From: JANJTY01 sp038257155
GTDB taxonomy: Bacteria > Pseudomonadota > Gammaproteobacteria > Xanthomonadales > Xanthomonadaceae
DNA length: 48,135 nucleotides
NCBI GenBank assembly: GCA_038257155.1
Contig: JBBSJP010000038.1
Location: 1 to 48,135, forward strand
Reading direction: 5' to 3'
The notes under the pieces are model-generated. The model was not told the origin of the DNA, did no database searches, and was given only the letters and a program-made list of their open reading frames with translations. This document shows, piece after piece, positions 32,876 to 41,732 of this stretch. Within the stretch, counting starts at the first letter, position 1. The number at the start of each line of letters is the position of its first letter. The translations under genes were made by a program, and so were the position numbers.

Positions 32876-33478
32876 TTACTCGGCAGAGAACTCAAGCAGT
32901 TCGACCGGCAGGGTGCCCGTCACGTCCAAGGTATAAGGACCTTCGCCGCGAGTATCACCGACCGGATAGAAGCTGTCGATGTAGAAGAAGTAGGTTCCCG
33001 GTGCAGCACCACTCACGTTGAAGGTCTCGATCATGTCCGTATCGGGCGTAAACGAGGCGTCAGCGCCAACAACGCAGGTCGTGTTGTCACCGCAGGTCGA
33101 CAGCAGGAAGATGGCCTGGTCGTAGTCAGCAACGGCCTGCACGGTGAAGGTCACGTTGTTGGCCGCGCCGAGCTGGACCGAATAGATGTGGTCCGGGCCC
33201 GCCGAAGAGGTGTAACCGGTGCACACGGTATCGGGATGAGCAGCATAGGTGTTGGTCGAACCCACCGTGGTGCCAGTGTCGTTGAACGGCGTGGCGGCGA
33301 TTGCCGTCGGCGTGGCGCAATTATCGCCACCCGCCTGGATCGTCGACGCGTCAACCTGGGTAAGGATACCCGCACGCTCATCAGCCTTCGTCGCATAGAT
33401 GCCGACGGTCTGGGCCGAAGCCACCGTGAAAGCACCAGCACATGCTGCCATTACTGCAAAAGCAATCGTCTTGTTCAT
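32876..33478 (-). CDS. secreted PPC-like beta-domain protein, function unknown
   Basis: A 200-residue exported protein with a standard signal peptide (cleavage at ASA-QT, about residue 23). The mature part resembles a bacterial pre-peptidase C-terminal (PPC) domain: GPDHIYSVQLGAANNVTFTVQ, DYDQAIFLLSTCGDNTTCVVGAD, and GTYFFYIDSFY. Four cysteines could form disulfides. The C terminus, TGTLPVELLEFSAE, ends in a short hydrophobic motif recalling tails seen on exported proteins, meaning unclear. A T-rich leader (TTTAGATT, about 33513) may be its promoter. Monocistronic, bounded by the hairpin after it. Confidence 0.82.
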   Translation of the reverse strand: MNKTIAFAVMAACAGAFTVASAQTVGIYATKADERAGILTQVDASTIQAGGDNCATPTAIAATPFNDTGTTVGSTNTYAAHPDTVCTGYTSSAGPDHIYSVQLGAANNVTFTVQAVADYDQAIFLLSTCGDNTTCVVGADASFTPDTDMIETFNVSGAAPGTYFFYIDSFYPVGDTRGEGPYTLDVTGTLPVELLEFSAE

Positions 33479-33719
33479 CTGTTTTTTGACCCCATTTTAA
33501 AGTATTGACGGCAATCTAAACGATTCCGGCGTGACCGTACATCCCGCACTCTCTCGGAAACCGGTGACTTGTTGCTGCTACGGACACCCGGCAGCGGCTG
33601 AAGATTAACCACTTCCTTATGAGCCGTCAAACGCTGCGCTTCGGGTACGCCGGTCGCGGCAGCCGCGCCGAGCCCCGCACGCGGCTTTTTGCCCCCAAGG
33701 ACGAGCCGCGGCCGCCTTG

Positions 33720-36011
33720 TCAGTCGGCCTGCTCGGCCCCGGCCCGCTCAGCCCGGATCTGGGCGTCGACGGCCGCAACGGCAGTCATATTGACCACTCT
33801 GCGCACCGTGGAAGCCGGGGTCAGCACATGCGCCGGCCGCGAAATGCCCATCAGGATCGGGCCAATCGCGATGCCGTCGGTCATCACCCGCACCAGATTA
33901 TAGGCGATGTTGGCCGCATCGAGGTTGGGCATGACGAACAGGTTGGCGCGGCCCTTGAGCAGGCTGTTGGGGAAGATGCGCTCGCGCTGTTCCTCGTTCC
34001 AGGCGGTATCGGCCTGCATTTCGCCCTCGCACTCCAGTTTGGGAAGGCGCAGCGCCAGGATTTCGCGCACCCGGCGCATCTTAAGAGCGCTGGCATTGCT
34101 GTGGCTGCCAAAGTTCGAGTGCGACAGCAGGGCCACCTTGGGTTCGATGCCGAACAGCTTGAGGCGATAGCTGGCCATCAGGGTCGCCTCGGCGATCTGT
34201 TCGGCCGTGGGATCGGGCTGCACGTGCGTATCGACGAAGAACCAGACGCCCTTGTCGTTGATCACGCCAGTCATGGCATAGGTGCTGGAGACTCCCTTTT
34301 CCAGCGGAAACACGCTGCGCAGGTAGCCAAGCTTCTTGTGATAGCGTCCGACCAGACCGCAAATGATGGCATCGGCTTCGCCGCGCTCGACCATCAGCGC
34401 GGCAATGACCGTGGCGCGCGAGCGGACGATCTGCTTGGCCGCCGCAGGCGTCACGCCGCGCCGTTCGGTCAGGCTGTGGAAGTGCTGCCAGTACTCGTTG
34501 TAGCGCGGGTCATCATCGACATTGGTCAGTTCAAAATCCACTCCCGGCCGGATGCGCAGTCCAAGCTTTTCGATGCGCATCTCGATCACCGAGGGGCGCC
34601 CCACCAGGATCGGATAGGCCAGGCGGTCATCGACCACGGTCTGCACGGCGCGCAGCACGGTTTCCTCTTCGCCCTCGGCATAGACAACGCGTTTGAGGTC
34701 GGCGCGCGCGCGCTCGAAAACCGGCTTCATCACCATGCCGGAGCGGTACACGAACTGGCTGAGGCGCTCGCGATAGGCCTCCATATCCTCGATCGGACGC
34801 ATTGCCACACCCGAATCCATCGCCGCCTGGGCAACGGCGGGAGCCAGCAACAGACCCAAGCGCGGATCAAATGGCCGCGGGATCAGGTATTCCGGCCCGA
34901 AGCTGGGGACCTCGCCACCGTAGGCTCCAAGGTCAGAGGCTTCCATCCGGGCAAGCTTCGCGATCGCGCGAACACAGGCCAGCTTCATTGCCTCATTGAT
35001 CGTGGTGGCGCCCACGTCCAACGCACCGCGGAATATGTAAGGAAAGCAGAGCGCGTTGTTGACCTGATTGGGATAGTCGGACCGGCCCGTGGCCATGATG
35101 CAGTCGGGCCGCGCCGCCTTGGCATCCTCAGGCAGTATTTCCGGCGAGGGGTTCGCCAGCGCCAGGATAATGGGCCTTTCGGCCATGCTGGCGACCATCT
35201 CAGCCTTCAACACGCCGCCGGCGGAGAGGCCCAGGAAGACATCGGCACCGGCCACGATTTCGGCAAGGCTGCGCTTGTCGGTGTCTCGGGCATAGCGCGC
35301 CTTGGCTTCATCCAGGTGATCGCGGCCGGTATACAGCACGCCTTCCCGGTCATAGGCGAGGATATTTTCCGGGCGCATGCCAAGTGCCACCAGCATATCC
35401 AGGCAAGCGATGCCGGCGGCACCAGCACCGGCCGTCGCAAGGCGCACGTCACCGATCGGCTTTCCCACCACTTCCAGTGCATTGAGCACGGCCGCGCCAA
35501 CGATGATCGCGGTGCCGTGCTGGTCGTCATGGAAAACGGGGATCTTCATCCGCTCGCGCAGTTTCCGCTCGACGATGAAACATTCCGGTGCCTTGATGTC
35601 CTCCAGGTTGATGCCGCCGAAAGTCGGCTCCAGGCTGGCGATGATGTCGACCAGCTTGTCTGGATCCAGCTCGTCGATCTCGATGTCGAACACGTCGATG
35701 CCGGCAAACTTCTGGAACAACACGCCCTTGCCTTCCATCACCGGCTTGGCTGCGAGCGGCCCGATCGCACCCAGTCCGAGTACTGCGGTGCCGTTGGTAA
35801 CCACCGCCACCAGATTGGCGCGCGCAGTGACCGTGGCGGCTTCTCGCGGATCCTCCACGATAGCCTCGCAAGCAGCCGCTACGCCGGGCGAATACGCCAG
35901 GGCCAGGTCGCGCTGGGTAACCAGCGCCTTGGTAGGAACGACCTTGATCTTGCCCGGCGGACACTGCCGGTGGTATGCGAGCGCTGCGGCTTTCAGGTCT
36001 TTGTCGGGCAT
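33720..36011 (-). CDS. maeB: NADP-dependent malic enzyme with phosphotransacetylase-like domain
   Basis: Oxidatively decarboxylates malate to pyruvate, supplying NADPH. The 763-residue protein matches E. coli MaeB (759): malic N domain (PTKALVTQRDLALAYSPGVAAA), the lysine/aspartate active-site region ECFIVERKLRERMKIPVFHDDQHGTA, the NADP domain (VRLATAGAGAAGIACLDML), and from about residue 430 a phosphotransacetylase-like domain that in this family binds acetyl-CoA as a regulator. GTG at 36035 would add eight residues; ATG at 36011 is preferred because it matches the family N terminus and leaves a normal leader after the TATGAT box. No clear Shine-Dalgarno at either. The 241 bp downstream hold only weak GC-rich hairpins. 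Confidence 0.95.
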   Translation of the reverse strand: MPDKDLKAAALAYHRQCPPGKIKVVPTKALVTQRDLALAYSPGVAAACEAIVEDPREAATVTARANLVAVVTNGTAVLGLGAIGPLAAKPVMEGKGVLFQKFAGIDVFDIEIDELDPDKLVDIIASLEPTFGGINLEDIKAPECFIVERKLRERMKIPVFHDDQHGTAIIVGAAVLNALEVVGKPIGDVRLATAGAGAAGIACLDMLVALGMRPENILAYDREGVLYTGRDHLDEAKARYARDTDKRSLAEIVAGADVFLGLSAGGVLKAEMVASMAERPIILALANPSPEILPEDAKAARPDCIMATGRSDYPNQVNNALCFPYIFRGALDVGATTINEAMKLACVRAIAKLARMEASDLGAYGGEVPSFGPEYLIPRPFDPRLGLLLAPAVAQAAMDSGVAMRPIEDMEAYRERLSQFVYRSGMVMKPVFERARADLKRVVYAEGEEETVLRAVQTVVDDRLAYPILVGRPSVIEMRIEKLGLRIRPGVDFELTNVDDDPRYNEYWQHFHSLTERRGVTPAAAKQIVRSRATVIAALMVERGEADAIICGLVGRYHKKLGYLRSVFPLEKGVSSTYAMTGVINDKGVWFFVDTHVQPDPTAEQIAEATLMASYRLKLFGIEPKVALLSHSNFGSHSNASALKMRRVREILALRLPKLECEGEMQADTAWNEEQRERIFPNSLLKGRANLFVMPNLDAANIAYNLVRVMTDGIAIGPILMGISRPAHVLTPASTVRRVVNMTAVAAVDAQIRAERAGAEQAD

Positions 36012-36042
36012 GGTCTTGGCGATGGGCGCTGTCACGGAAGAC

Positions 36043-36055
36043 GTCTATCATAGAC
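36043..36055 (-). promoter_or_regulatory. -10 box of maeB inside a 13-bp palindrome
   Basis: GTCTATCATAGAC is a perfect inverted repeat (GTCTAT/ATAGAC around one C). On the minus strand it contains TATGAT (36047-36052), five of six matches to the -10 consensus, about 36 bases before the maeB ATG. No good -35 is visible, which would suit an activated promoter. The palindrome could be an operator; the regulator is unknown. Confidence 0.4.
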
Positions 36056-36145
36056 GCTGAGCCAGCAGCCCAGCCGTGACAGCCTGCCTCCTCCACCCTC
36101 CTTCGAAACCGTGCCAGCCGCTCCAGCACGCGCTTTGCAGCGCTG

Positions 36146-38341
36146 GTGGTGCAAGAAATTCACCAAACCCCCAGCGTGCGCAGCCTCCTCCAATTCGATC
36201 CAGCACGGCAATCGCCTCGAATCTGGTCGCTCACCTTGGCGACGGGAACGATGGCGGGCATTGTGTTGATGCTGGTGGGCGCGCACCAATTCAACTTGCT
36301 CGGGCAGATCCATGTCGAGCGTGTCGCGAAACTGGGCTTCGTCGTATTGGTGCTGATGACAGGCGGTTTGGCGCTGGCGCGTTGGCGCGGCACGCCCTTT
36401 GCGCTCGGACTGCTGGGCAGTTTCGTGATCGCAAGCCTTGTGGTTATTGGTCCTGCGCCCGTGCTCGCAGCCCTGGTGTTGGCGACACTCTCCGCATCGA
36501 TTGCACTGCTGCTGTTCGGAACTGACAGCGCGCTGCCCTTGCCGGTACGGCTGCTGGCCGGACTTTCACTGACCGGCCTGGCGCTGGGATGGACCCTGCC
36601 GCTGCCGATCCATTTTCGTGCGGTGTATCTGCTGCTGGCCGTGGCGATCATCCTGCCGAGAATTCGCGGCGTGCTGGACATGCTGTCGCAAGCGGCGGGC
36701 GACCTCGAAGCCTCAGTGCGGCGTCGACCGGGTTTTGCAAGTCTGACTCTGCTTGCGTTGATTGCCACCGCAGTGAATGCCTGGCCGCCGTCGCTGGCTT
36801 TCGACGATCTGGGTTACCACCTGATCCTGCCCAACCAGCTGCAGGAGTTTGGCTACTACCGGATGGATGCGGCGAGTCAGGTGTGGGCATTCGCACCATG
36901 GCTGGGTGACTGCCTGTTCGGATTCGCTCAGGTAGTTGCAGGCCAGGATGCGCGCGGCGCAGTGAATCTCATCTGGCTTGGAACCGGTGCCACGGTGCTG
37001 TTCCAGCTCACCCGCCTGCTTTGGCCTGAAGATGATCGCGCGGCCTGGATCAGTGTGGCCTTGTATTTCAGCCTGCCGATCAATGCCGCACTGATGCTGG
37101 GCATGCAAACCGAGCTGTTCAGCACGACCCTGCTGCTGGCAGCGACGTTCACCCTGCTGTGCAAGCAGGCCGAGGTTGTCATGCGGCAACGTTTTCTGGC
37201 GATGGCTCTATTGCTGGGTGCCCTTGCCCTGACCAAGTCCAGCATGCTGCCTTTCGCCCTGCTGCTGATGTTGTGGTTTGTCTGGCGGTATCGACGCGAT
37301 CTCTCGCTGCGCGACCGGTTCGCTTTGCCGGCGCTCGTTCTGCTGGGCGGTGGCAGCGCCTACATCTATGCCTGGAGTCTTACCGGCAACCCGGTACTGC
37401 CCTTGGCCAATGCGTTCTTTCAGAGCGCCTACTACCCGGTCAACGACTTTTCCAACGTGCGCTACAACGCGCCGCTCGACTTCGCCCACGTGTGGGGCTT
37501 GCTGTTCGATTCGAGCAGTTTCTACGAAAGCCATGATGGGGTGGGCGGCTTCCACTGGTTGCCATTGCTGTTGCCCGCGCTGTTTGCCTGCCTGCGCGCC
37601 CCGGCACTGCGTGCCTTGGCCCTGATCGCGATCGTGGTGGCGGCCTTGATTTTCAGCGCACAGTCCTACTTGCGCTACCTGATGCCGGCGTTCGCATTGA
37701 TGATGCCGGCCTTTGCTGCAGGCGCCTGCCTGTTGCAGCGCCGCGTAGGCATTGCCCTGGTCGTGGCCCTGGTTGCCAGCAACTTCATTTTCCAGACCAA
37801 TGCCAGCTGGATTCTCGGCTCCAGTGCCGTATTCAAGGAATTCACCGGCCGTGACGATCGGCAGTTCCGTGACCGGGTCGCGCCCGAGTGGCGACTGCTG
37901 GAAGTGGCGATGACGGGCGGGCCGGACGTGCGGGTGCTGGTCGTGGCGCAAACCCGTCCTTTTACTGCCGCCGCCGCGGGCCGTGCTTTCACAATCTCCT
38001 GGTATGACACCGAACTTTGGCAGGCTTACAAAAGGCCGCAGGAAGGCAGACTGGACGCGCTGTTGCGGCGCTACCGGTTTACCCATGCCGTGACGCATGA
38101 AGACCTTGTCAGCCAGTTCGAGCTCGACGACCTGGCTCGACTTGGCGCCGTAGCGATTCTCCGGGTGGAGAAGGGCACCCTCTGGCAGGTGCCGGAACTT
38201 TCCGGCGAACGCATGGATCTGTTCACTGTCCGGGATCGAAGTGCCATCGCCGGATTCGCGAAGCTGCGAGAACAGTATCGACAATGGCATCGCGAACGTA
38301 AGATCCGCAACCCGGAAAAGTATCGGGACGACGCTCCCTGA
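36146..38341 (+). CDS. GT-C-like polytopic membrane protein (putative lipid-linked glycosyltransferase)
   Basis: A 731-residue inner-membrane protein with about 12-13 hydrophobic helices up to residue 570 and a soluble C-terminal part of about 160 residues. LAFDDLGYHLILPNQLQEFG in the first large loop (about 220) resembles the acidic metal/catalytic loop of GT-C enzymes such as ArnT and PMT, which move sugars from polyprenyl-phosphate carriers. No named family is assigned. Start uncertain: GTG at 36146 or 36149, neither with a clear Shine-Dalgarno; the next ATG would fall within the first helix. Six bases separate it from the GT2-GtrA gene, an expected partner that makes or flips polyprenyl-linked sugars. 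Confidence 0.78.
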   Translation: MVQEIHQTPSVRSLLQFDPARQSPRIWSLTLATGTMAGIVLMLVGAHQFNLLGQIHVERVAKLGFVVLVLMTGGLALARWRGTPFALGLLGSFVIASLVVIGPAPVLAALVLATLSASIALLLFGTDSALPLPVRLLAGLSLTGLALGWTLPLPIHFRAVYLLLAVAIILPRIRGVLDMLSQAAGDLEASVRRRPGFASLTLLALIATAVNAWPPSLAFDDLGYHLILPNQLQEFGYYRMDAASQVWAFAPWLGDCLFGFAQVVAGQDARGAVNLIWLGTGATVLFQLTRLLWPEDDRAAWISVALYFSLPINAALMLGMQTELFSTTLLLAATFTLLCKQAEVVMRQRFLAMALLLGALALTKSSMLPFALLLMLWFVWRYRRDLSLRDRFALPALVLLGGGSAYIYAWSLTGNPVLPLANAFFQSAYYPVNDFSNVRYNAPLDFAHVWGLLFDSSSFYESHDGVGGFHWLPLLLPALFACLRAPALRALALIAIVVAALIFSAQSYLRYLMPAFALMMPAFAAGACLLQRRVGIALVVALVASNFIFQTNASWILGSSAVFKEFTGRDDRQFRDRVAPEWRLLEVAMTGGPDVRVLVVAQTRPFTAAAAGRAFTISWYDTELWQAYKRPQEGRLDALLRRYRFTHAVTHEDLVSQFELDDLARLGAVAILRVEKGTLWQVPELSGERMDLFTVRDRSAIAGFAKLREQYRQWHRERKIRNPEKYRDDAP

Positions 38342-38347
38342 CCCGAA

Positions 38348-39415
38348 ATGGCTGACTTCTCCTCCCCCCTGCCGGTCGCATTGATTCCGGCCTTTCGGCC
38401 CAGTAGCGTCTTGCTGGGAATCGTCGATGAACTGCGCGCAAGTCCCGAGTTTGCCGGCATCGTGGTGGTTGACGATGGCAGCGGGGAGCCATCCGCTGCC
38501 TTGTTTGCACAGCTGGCGTCGACACCCGGGGTCTGTCTGATGCGCCACCACGTCAGGCTCGGCAAGGGCGCCGCGCTAAAGACTGGGCTCAATGCGATCG
38601 CACTGGGTTTTCCCGAGAGCGCGGGCGTAGTAACGCTGGATGCGCACGGTCAGCATCATGTGGACGACGTGGCGCTGCTGGCGCGCACGCTGGCAGCCGA
38701 TCCGCAACGCCTGATCATCGGCTGTCGGCCAGTTCCGGCAACAGCGCCACTGGGCAAGCGCCTGGGCATGTTCACGACGCGCACGGTGATGCGGGCGATC
38801 GGCGGACTGAAGTTGTCCGACTCCCAAAGTGGTTTGCGCGGCATACCGCGCAGTCTGCTGCCGCAGCTGTTGCGGCTGCGCACCGTCGGTTACGACTTCG
38901 AACTCGACATGCTGCTGGTCGCCAAACACCAGGGCACAGGTATTGTGGAGGTGCCGATCCGCAGGCTGGACGTCGACGGTGAGCCCGGTCGTCATTTCAA
39001 TCCGGTGCGCGACTCGCTGCGTATCTACTACGTTTTCCTGCGCTTCAACCTGTCTTCCATGGCTGCCTTTCTGGTCGATTACAGCCTGTTCGCGCTGCTG
39101 CACCTGGCTGGCGCATCGCTGGCCTTCTCGCAGTTCGGTGCGCGCGCGGTGTCCAGCCTGTTCAATTATCTGGTCAACCGGCACTTCGTCTTCAAGGCTG
39201 ATCAGGCCAGTTGGGGTTCACTGCTGCTTTACTACGCCACTGTGGTGCTGGTCGCGGCCTGCTCGTATGGACTCATCCTGCTGATGAGCGAGACTCTTGA
39301 CATGTCGGTGTATCTCGCCAAGCTGATTGCCGACACCGGTCTGTACATCGCCAGCTTCGCGATCCAGCGCGAATTCGTGTTCCGCCGTCGCGCCGACGAG
39401 GAAATGAACGACTGA
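38348..39415 (+). CDS. GT2 glycosyltransferase fused to GtrA-like membrane domain
   Basis: A 355-residue fusion. Residues about 8-220 are a dolichyl-phosphate-mannose-synthase-type GT2: ALIPAFRP, IVVVDDGSGEPSA, GKGAALKTGL, and TLDAHGQHHVDD. The last normally reads DADGQH; here the second metal aspartate is histidine (DAH). QSGLRGIPR and FNPVRDSLRIYYVF follow. Residues about 238-350 are four hydrophobic helices of the GtrA/DPMS type (LVDYSLFALLHLAG, FNYLVNRHFVFKA, REFVFRRR). Such proteins load a sugar on polyprenyl phosphate and may flip it for GT-C enzymes, as with the gene just upstream. Final product unknown. Confidence 0.88.
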   Translation: MADFSSPLPVALIPAFRPSSVLLGIVDELRASPEFAGIVVVDDGSGEPSAALFAQLASTPGVCLMRHHVRLGKGAALKTGLNAIALGFPESAGVVTLDAHGQHHVDDVALLARTLAADPQRLIIGCRPVPATAPLGKRLGMFTTRTVMRAIGGLKLSDSQSGLRGIPRSLLPQLLRLRTVGYDFELDMLLVAKHQGTGIVEVPIRRLDVDGEPGRHFNPVRDSLRIYYVFLRFNLSSMAAFLVDYSLFALLHLAGASLAFSQFGARAVSSLFNYLVNRHFVFKADQASWGSLLLYYATVVLVAACSYGLILLMSETLDMSVYLAKLIADTGLYIASFAIQREFVFRRRADEEMND

Positions 39416-39452
39416 TGCGACATCCGCACCACGCTCGCCCTAGAATCGACGC

Positions 39453-40475
39453 ATGACAGACCTACGAGGCAGCAGTTCAGGCCCTGCCCTGCGGCCGGTA
39501 TATCTTCTTGCCGGAGCCGAACCGCTGATGGTGCTGGAAGCGGCCGATGCGTTGCGCGCGCGGGCGCGTGCCCAGGGCTTTGCAGAGCGCGAAGTGCACG
39601 ACGTGACGAGCGGCTTCAACTGGAATGAATTCGAAGCCAGCCTGGCCGCGATGTCGCTGTTCTGCAGCCAGCGTCTGATTGAACTACGCCTGCCGACCGG
39701 CAAGCCTGGCAAGGAAGGTGGCGCTGCCATAAGCGCCTACTGCGAAAATCCGCCGCCCGATACCTTGCTGCTGATCGTGGCGCAGGAGTGGAGCCGTCAG
39801 CATGAAGGCGCCTGGAGCCGCGCAGTGGAGAAAACCGGTCAGGCGCAGGTGTTCTGGCCGATGAAGCCTTCCGAACTGCCGGGCTGGATTGCCGCACGTC
39901 TGAAGCGCGCAGGCCTCAGCGCCACGGCAGATGCGCAGCAGCTGCTGGCGCAGCGTATCGAGGGCAACCTGTTGGCGGGTGCGCAGGAGATCGACAAGCT
40001 CGCCCTGCTCGCTCCTGGACAGCATCTGGACGCCGCCACGCTCGAATCACTGGTCGCGGACAGCGCCCGCTTCGACGTCTTTGGTCTGGTCGAGGCCGCC
40101 TTGGGTGGCGACGGTCGGCGCGCATTGCGAATCCTCGCCGGACTGCGCGCCGAGGGCGACGTGGTGCCGCAGTTGCTTTCCTGGATCTCGTCGCAGATTG
40201 CCCTGATGATCGAGGTCGCGCGGGTCAGTGCGACGCGCGGAAATCTGGATGCGGTCTTCCAGCAGGGTCGCGTGTACGGTCCGCGCCAGGCAGCGATGCG
40301 CAAGGCAGCGGGGCGCGGCAACGGTGATGTATGGGAAGCGCTACTGGCCGAGGCCGGTCGCCTCGATGCCGTGTCCAAGGGCCGCGGCAGCGGTGATGCC
40401 TGGCTCGGCCTTGAACGCCTGCTGCTGGGTATGGCCGAGCCGCGCAGCTGGGCGCAGCTGGCGCCGGTGCGTTGA
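39453..40475 (+). CDS. holA: DNA polymerase III delta subunit
   Basis: The clamp-loader subunit that opens the beta clamp. The 340-residue protein has the HolA layout: RPVYLLAGAEPLMVLEAADALRARA at the N terminus (domain I, degenerate P loop), LFCSQRLIELRLP, a central ETAMILL-like region (RIEGNLLAGAQEIDKLALLA), and DVFGLVEAALGGDGRRALRILAGL before the helical C-terminal collar domain. No Shine-Dalgarno precedes the ATG; TAGAAT (39441-39446) ends six bases before it, which would make a leaderless message possible. The usual leuS-lptE genes upstream are absent here. nadD overlaps its stop. Confidence 0.94.
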   Translation: MTDLRGSSSGPALRPVYLLAGAEPLMVLEAADALRARARAQGFAEREVHDVTSGFNWNEFEASLAAMSLFCSQRLIELRLPTGKPGKEGGAAISAYCENPPPDTLLLIVAQEWSRQHEGAWSRAVEKTGQAQVFWPMKPSELPGWIAARLKRAGLSATADAQQLLAQRIEGNLLAGAQEIDKLALLAPGQHLDAATLESLVADSARFDVFGLVEAALGGDGRRALRILAGLRAEGDVVPQLLSWISSQIALMIEVARVSATRGNLDAVFQQGRVYGPRQAAMRKAAGRGNGDVWEALLAEAGRLDAVSKGRGSGDAWLGLERLLLGMAEPRSWAQLAPVR

Positions 40476-41122
40476 GCCGCGACTCCGTGCTGCGCGTAAT
40501 CTACGGCGGTACCTTCGATCCGGTGCATCTGGGACACGTTGCAGTGGCTGAGGCCGCAGCACGCGCGCTGACGCCATGCAAGCTGCATCTGGTACCGGCC
40601 GCCGATCCGCCACATCGCGCACGACCCGGCGCATCGGCCGAGCAACGCGTCGCCATGCTGCGTCTGGCCTTCGCGAGGCAGCCCGAGTACCTGATCGACG
40701 AGCGCGAACTGCGCCGCGGCGGCACGTCCTACATGGTCGACACACTGCAGGATTTCCGCGCCGAGTTCGGCAGCCAGACTCCGCTAGGCCTGCTGATGGG
40801 CGCGGATGCCTTTCTGGGCCTCCCTTCCTGGCATCGCTGGCAGGAGATCCTCGGTCTCTGTCATCTGGTGCTGGTACCACGCTCCGGGTCCTCGTTCGGG
40901 TCGCTGCCTGGGCAGTTGGCTGCGGCATCCGCAGGGCGCTGGACGGATAATCCCGAGGAATTGCAGACCGCTGCAGCGGGACTCTGGCTTCGCCTGGACT
41001 TGCCACTGCGCGCCGAATCGGCCACCCGCGCGCGGCACTCGACTGCCCAGCAAAGGGGCAGCGAGGCCGGCCTCGACCCCGCCGTGGCGAGCTTCATCGC
41101 GGCAGCTGGCCTGTACCGATAA
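40472..41122 (+). CDS. nadD: nicotinate-nucleotide adenylyltransferase
   Basis: Joins nicotinate mononucleotide and ATP to deamido-NAD. The 216-residue protein has the nucleotidyltransferase motif YGGTFDPVHLGH (HxGH), GADAFLGLPSWHRWQEI and, near the C terminus, ESATRARHS, a fit to the SxTxxR ATP-binding motif. TTG at 40472 overlaps the holA stop (TTGA) and gives a normal N terminus; GTG at 40487 is the alternative. holA-nadD-rsfS-rlmH is the standard gammaproteobacterial order. Confidence 0.94.
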   Translation: MSRDSVLRVIYGGTFDPVHLGHVAVAEAAARALTPCKLHLVPAADPPHRARPGASAEQRVAMLRLAFARQPEYLIDERELRRGGTSYMVDTLQDFRAEFGSQTPLGLLMGADAFLGLPSWHRWQEILGLCHLVLVPRSGSSFGSLPGQLAAASAGRWTDNPEELQTAAAGLWLRLDLPLRAESATRARHSTAQQRGSEAGLDPAVASFIAAAGLYR

Positions 41123-41216
41123 TGAGGTGGCGGCGCTCGCTCTTGAGCCAACTGACCTATACTGGCCGCGTAGCGGCGTCCTGCGCCGTGTCTTTCCCCA
41201 AAGAGGTGTAGCCCGC

Positions 41217-41636
41217 TTGAGCCCTGCCATCCACGCACGCAAGATTGCGCCTGTTCATCCACCCGTTCCCGTTTCCGACCTGCGCGAGACAGTCCAGACC
41301 GCCCTGGAAGAACTCAAGGCCCGCGACGTTTCCGAAATCGACGTGCGTGGCAAGACCGGCATCACCGACTTCATGGTGATCGCTTCGGGCACGTCCTCAC
41401 GCCACGTAAAATCCATTGCCGACGAAGTCGTCAGGCAGGCCAAGCAGATCGGTGTCATGCCCTTGGGCGTAGAGGGCGAGCGCGAAGCCGAGTGGGTGCT
41501 GGTCGACCTTGGCGATGTGATCGTCCACGTCATGCTGCCGCGCGTGCGCGAGCTGTATGGTCTGGAGCGGCTCTGGTCGGTAGATGGGGATCCCGATAGT
41601 GAGTTCCCGGCCGAGGATGACGGCGAGGACGGGTGA
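41217..41636 (+). CDS. rsfS: ribosomal silencing factor RsfS
   Basis: Binds L14 and blocks subunit joining when nutrients are short. The 139-residue protein has the Iojap/RsfS core: ALEELKARDVSEIDVRGKTGITDFMVIASGTSSRHVKSIADEV in separate conserved blocks, GVEGEREAEWVLVDLGDVIVHVM, and the YGLERLW end, then an acidic tail. The start must be inferred: no ATG lies between the nadD region and the conserved core, and TTG at 41217 has AGAGGTG nine bases ahead. A -10-like TATACT at 41158-41163 suggests an internal promoter in the 94-bp gap after nadD. Confidence 0.93.
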   Translation: MSPAIHARKIAPVHPPVPVSDLRETVQTALEELKARDVSEIDVRGKTGITDFMVIASGTSSRHVKSIADEVVRQAKQIGVMPLGVEGEREAEWVLVDLGDVIVHVMLPRVRELYGLERLWSVDGDPDSEFPAEDDGEDG

Positions 41637-41732
41637 ACTTCGACGGGCCTGGGCCCGTCGACGTCACCCAGGCTCGCGTTGCAGCTCGCTGATGGCGCAC
41701 GCCATTCGTGACTTTCCCGCGATAGCCAACCC

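Noticed and set aside
33717..36053. 778-codon open frame on the plus strand
   Set aside because: It lies wholly antisense to maeB, whose domains and motifs are complete. High GC leaves long antisense frames; its composition (H, R, G, Q rich) has no family signature.
37208..38551. 447-codon minus-strand frame
   Set aside because: Antisense to the GT-C-like gene; no recognisable domain.
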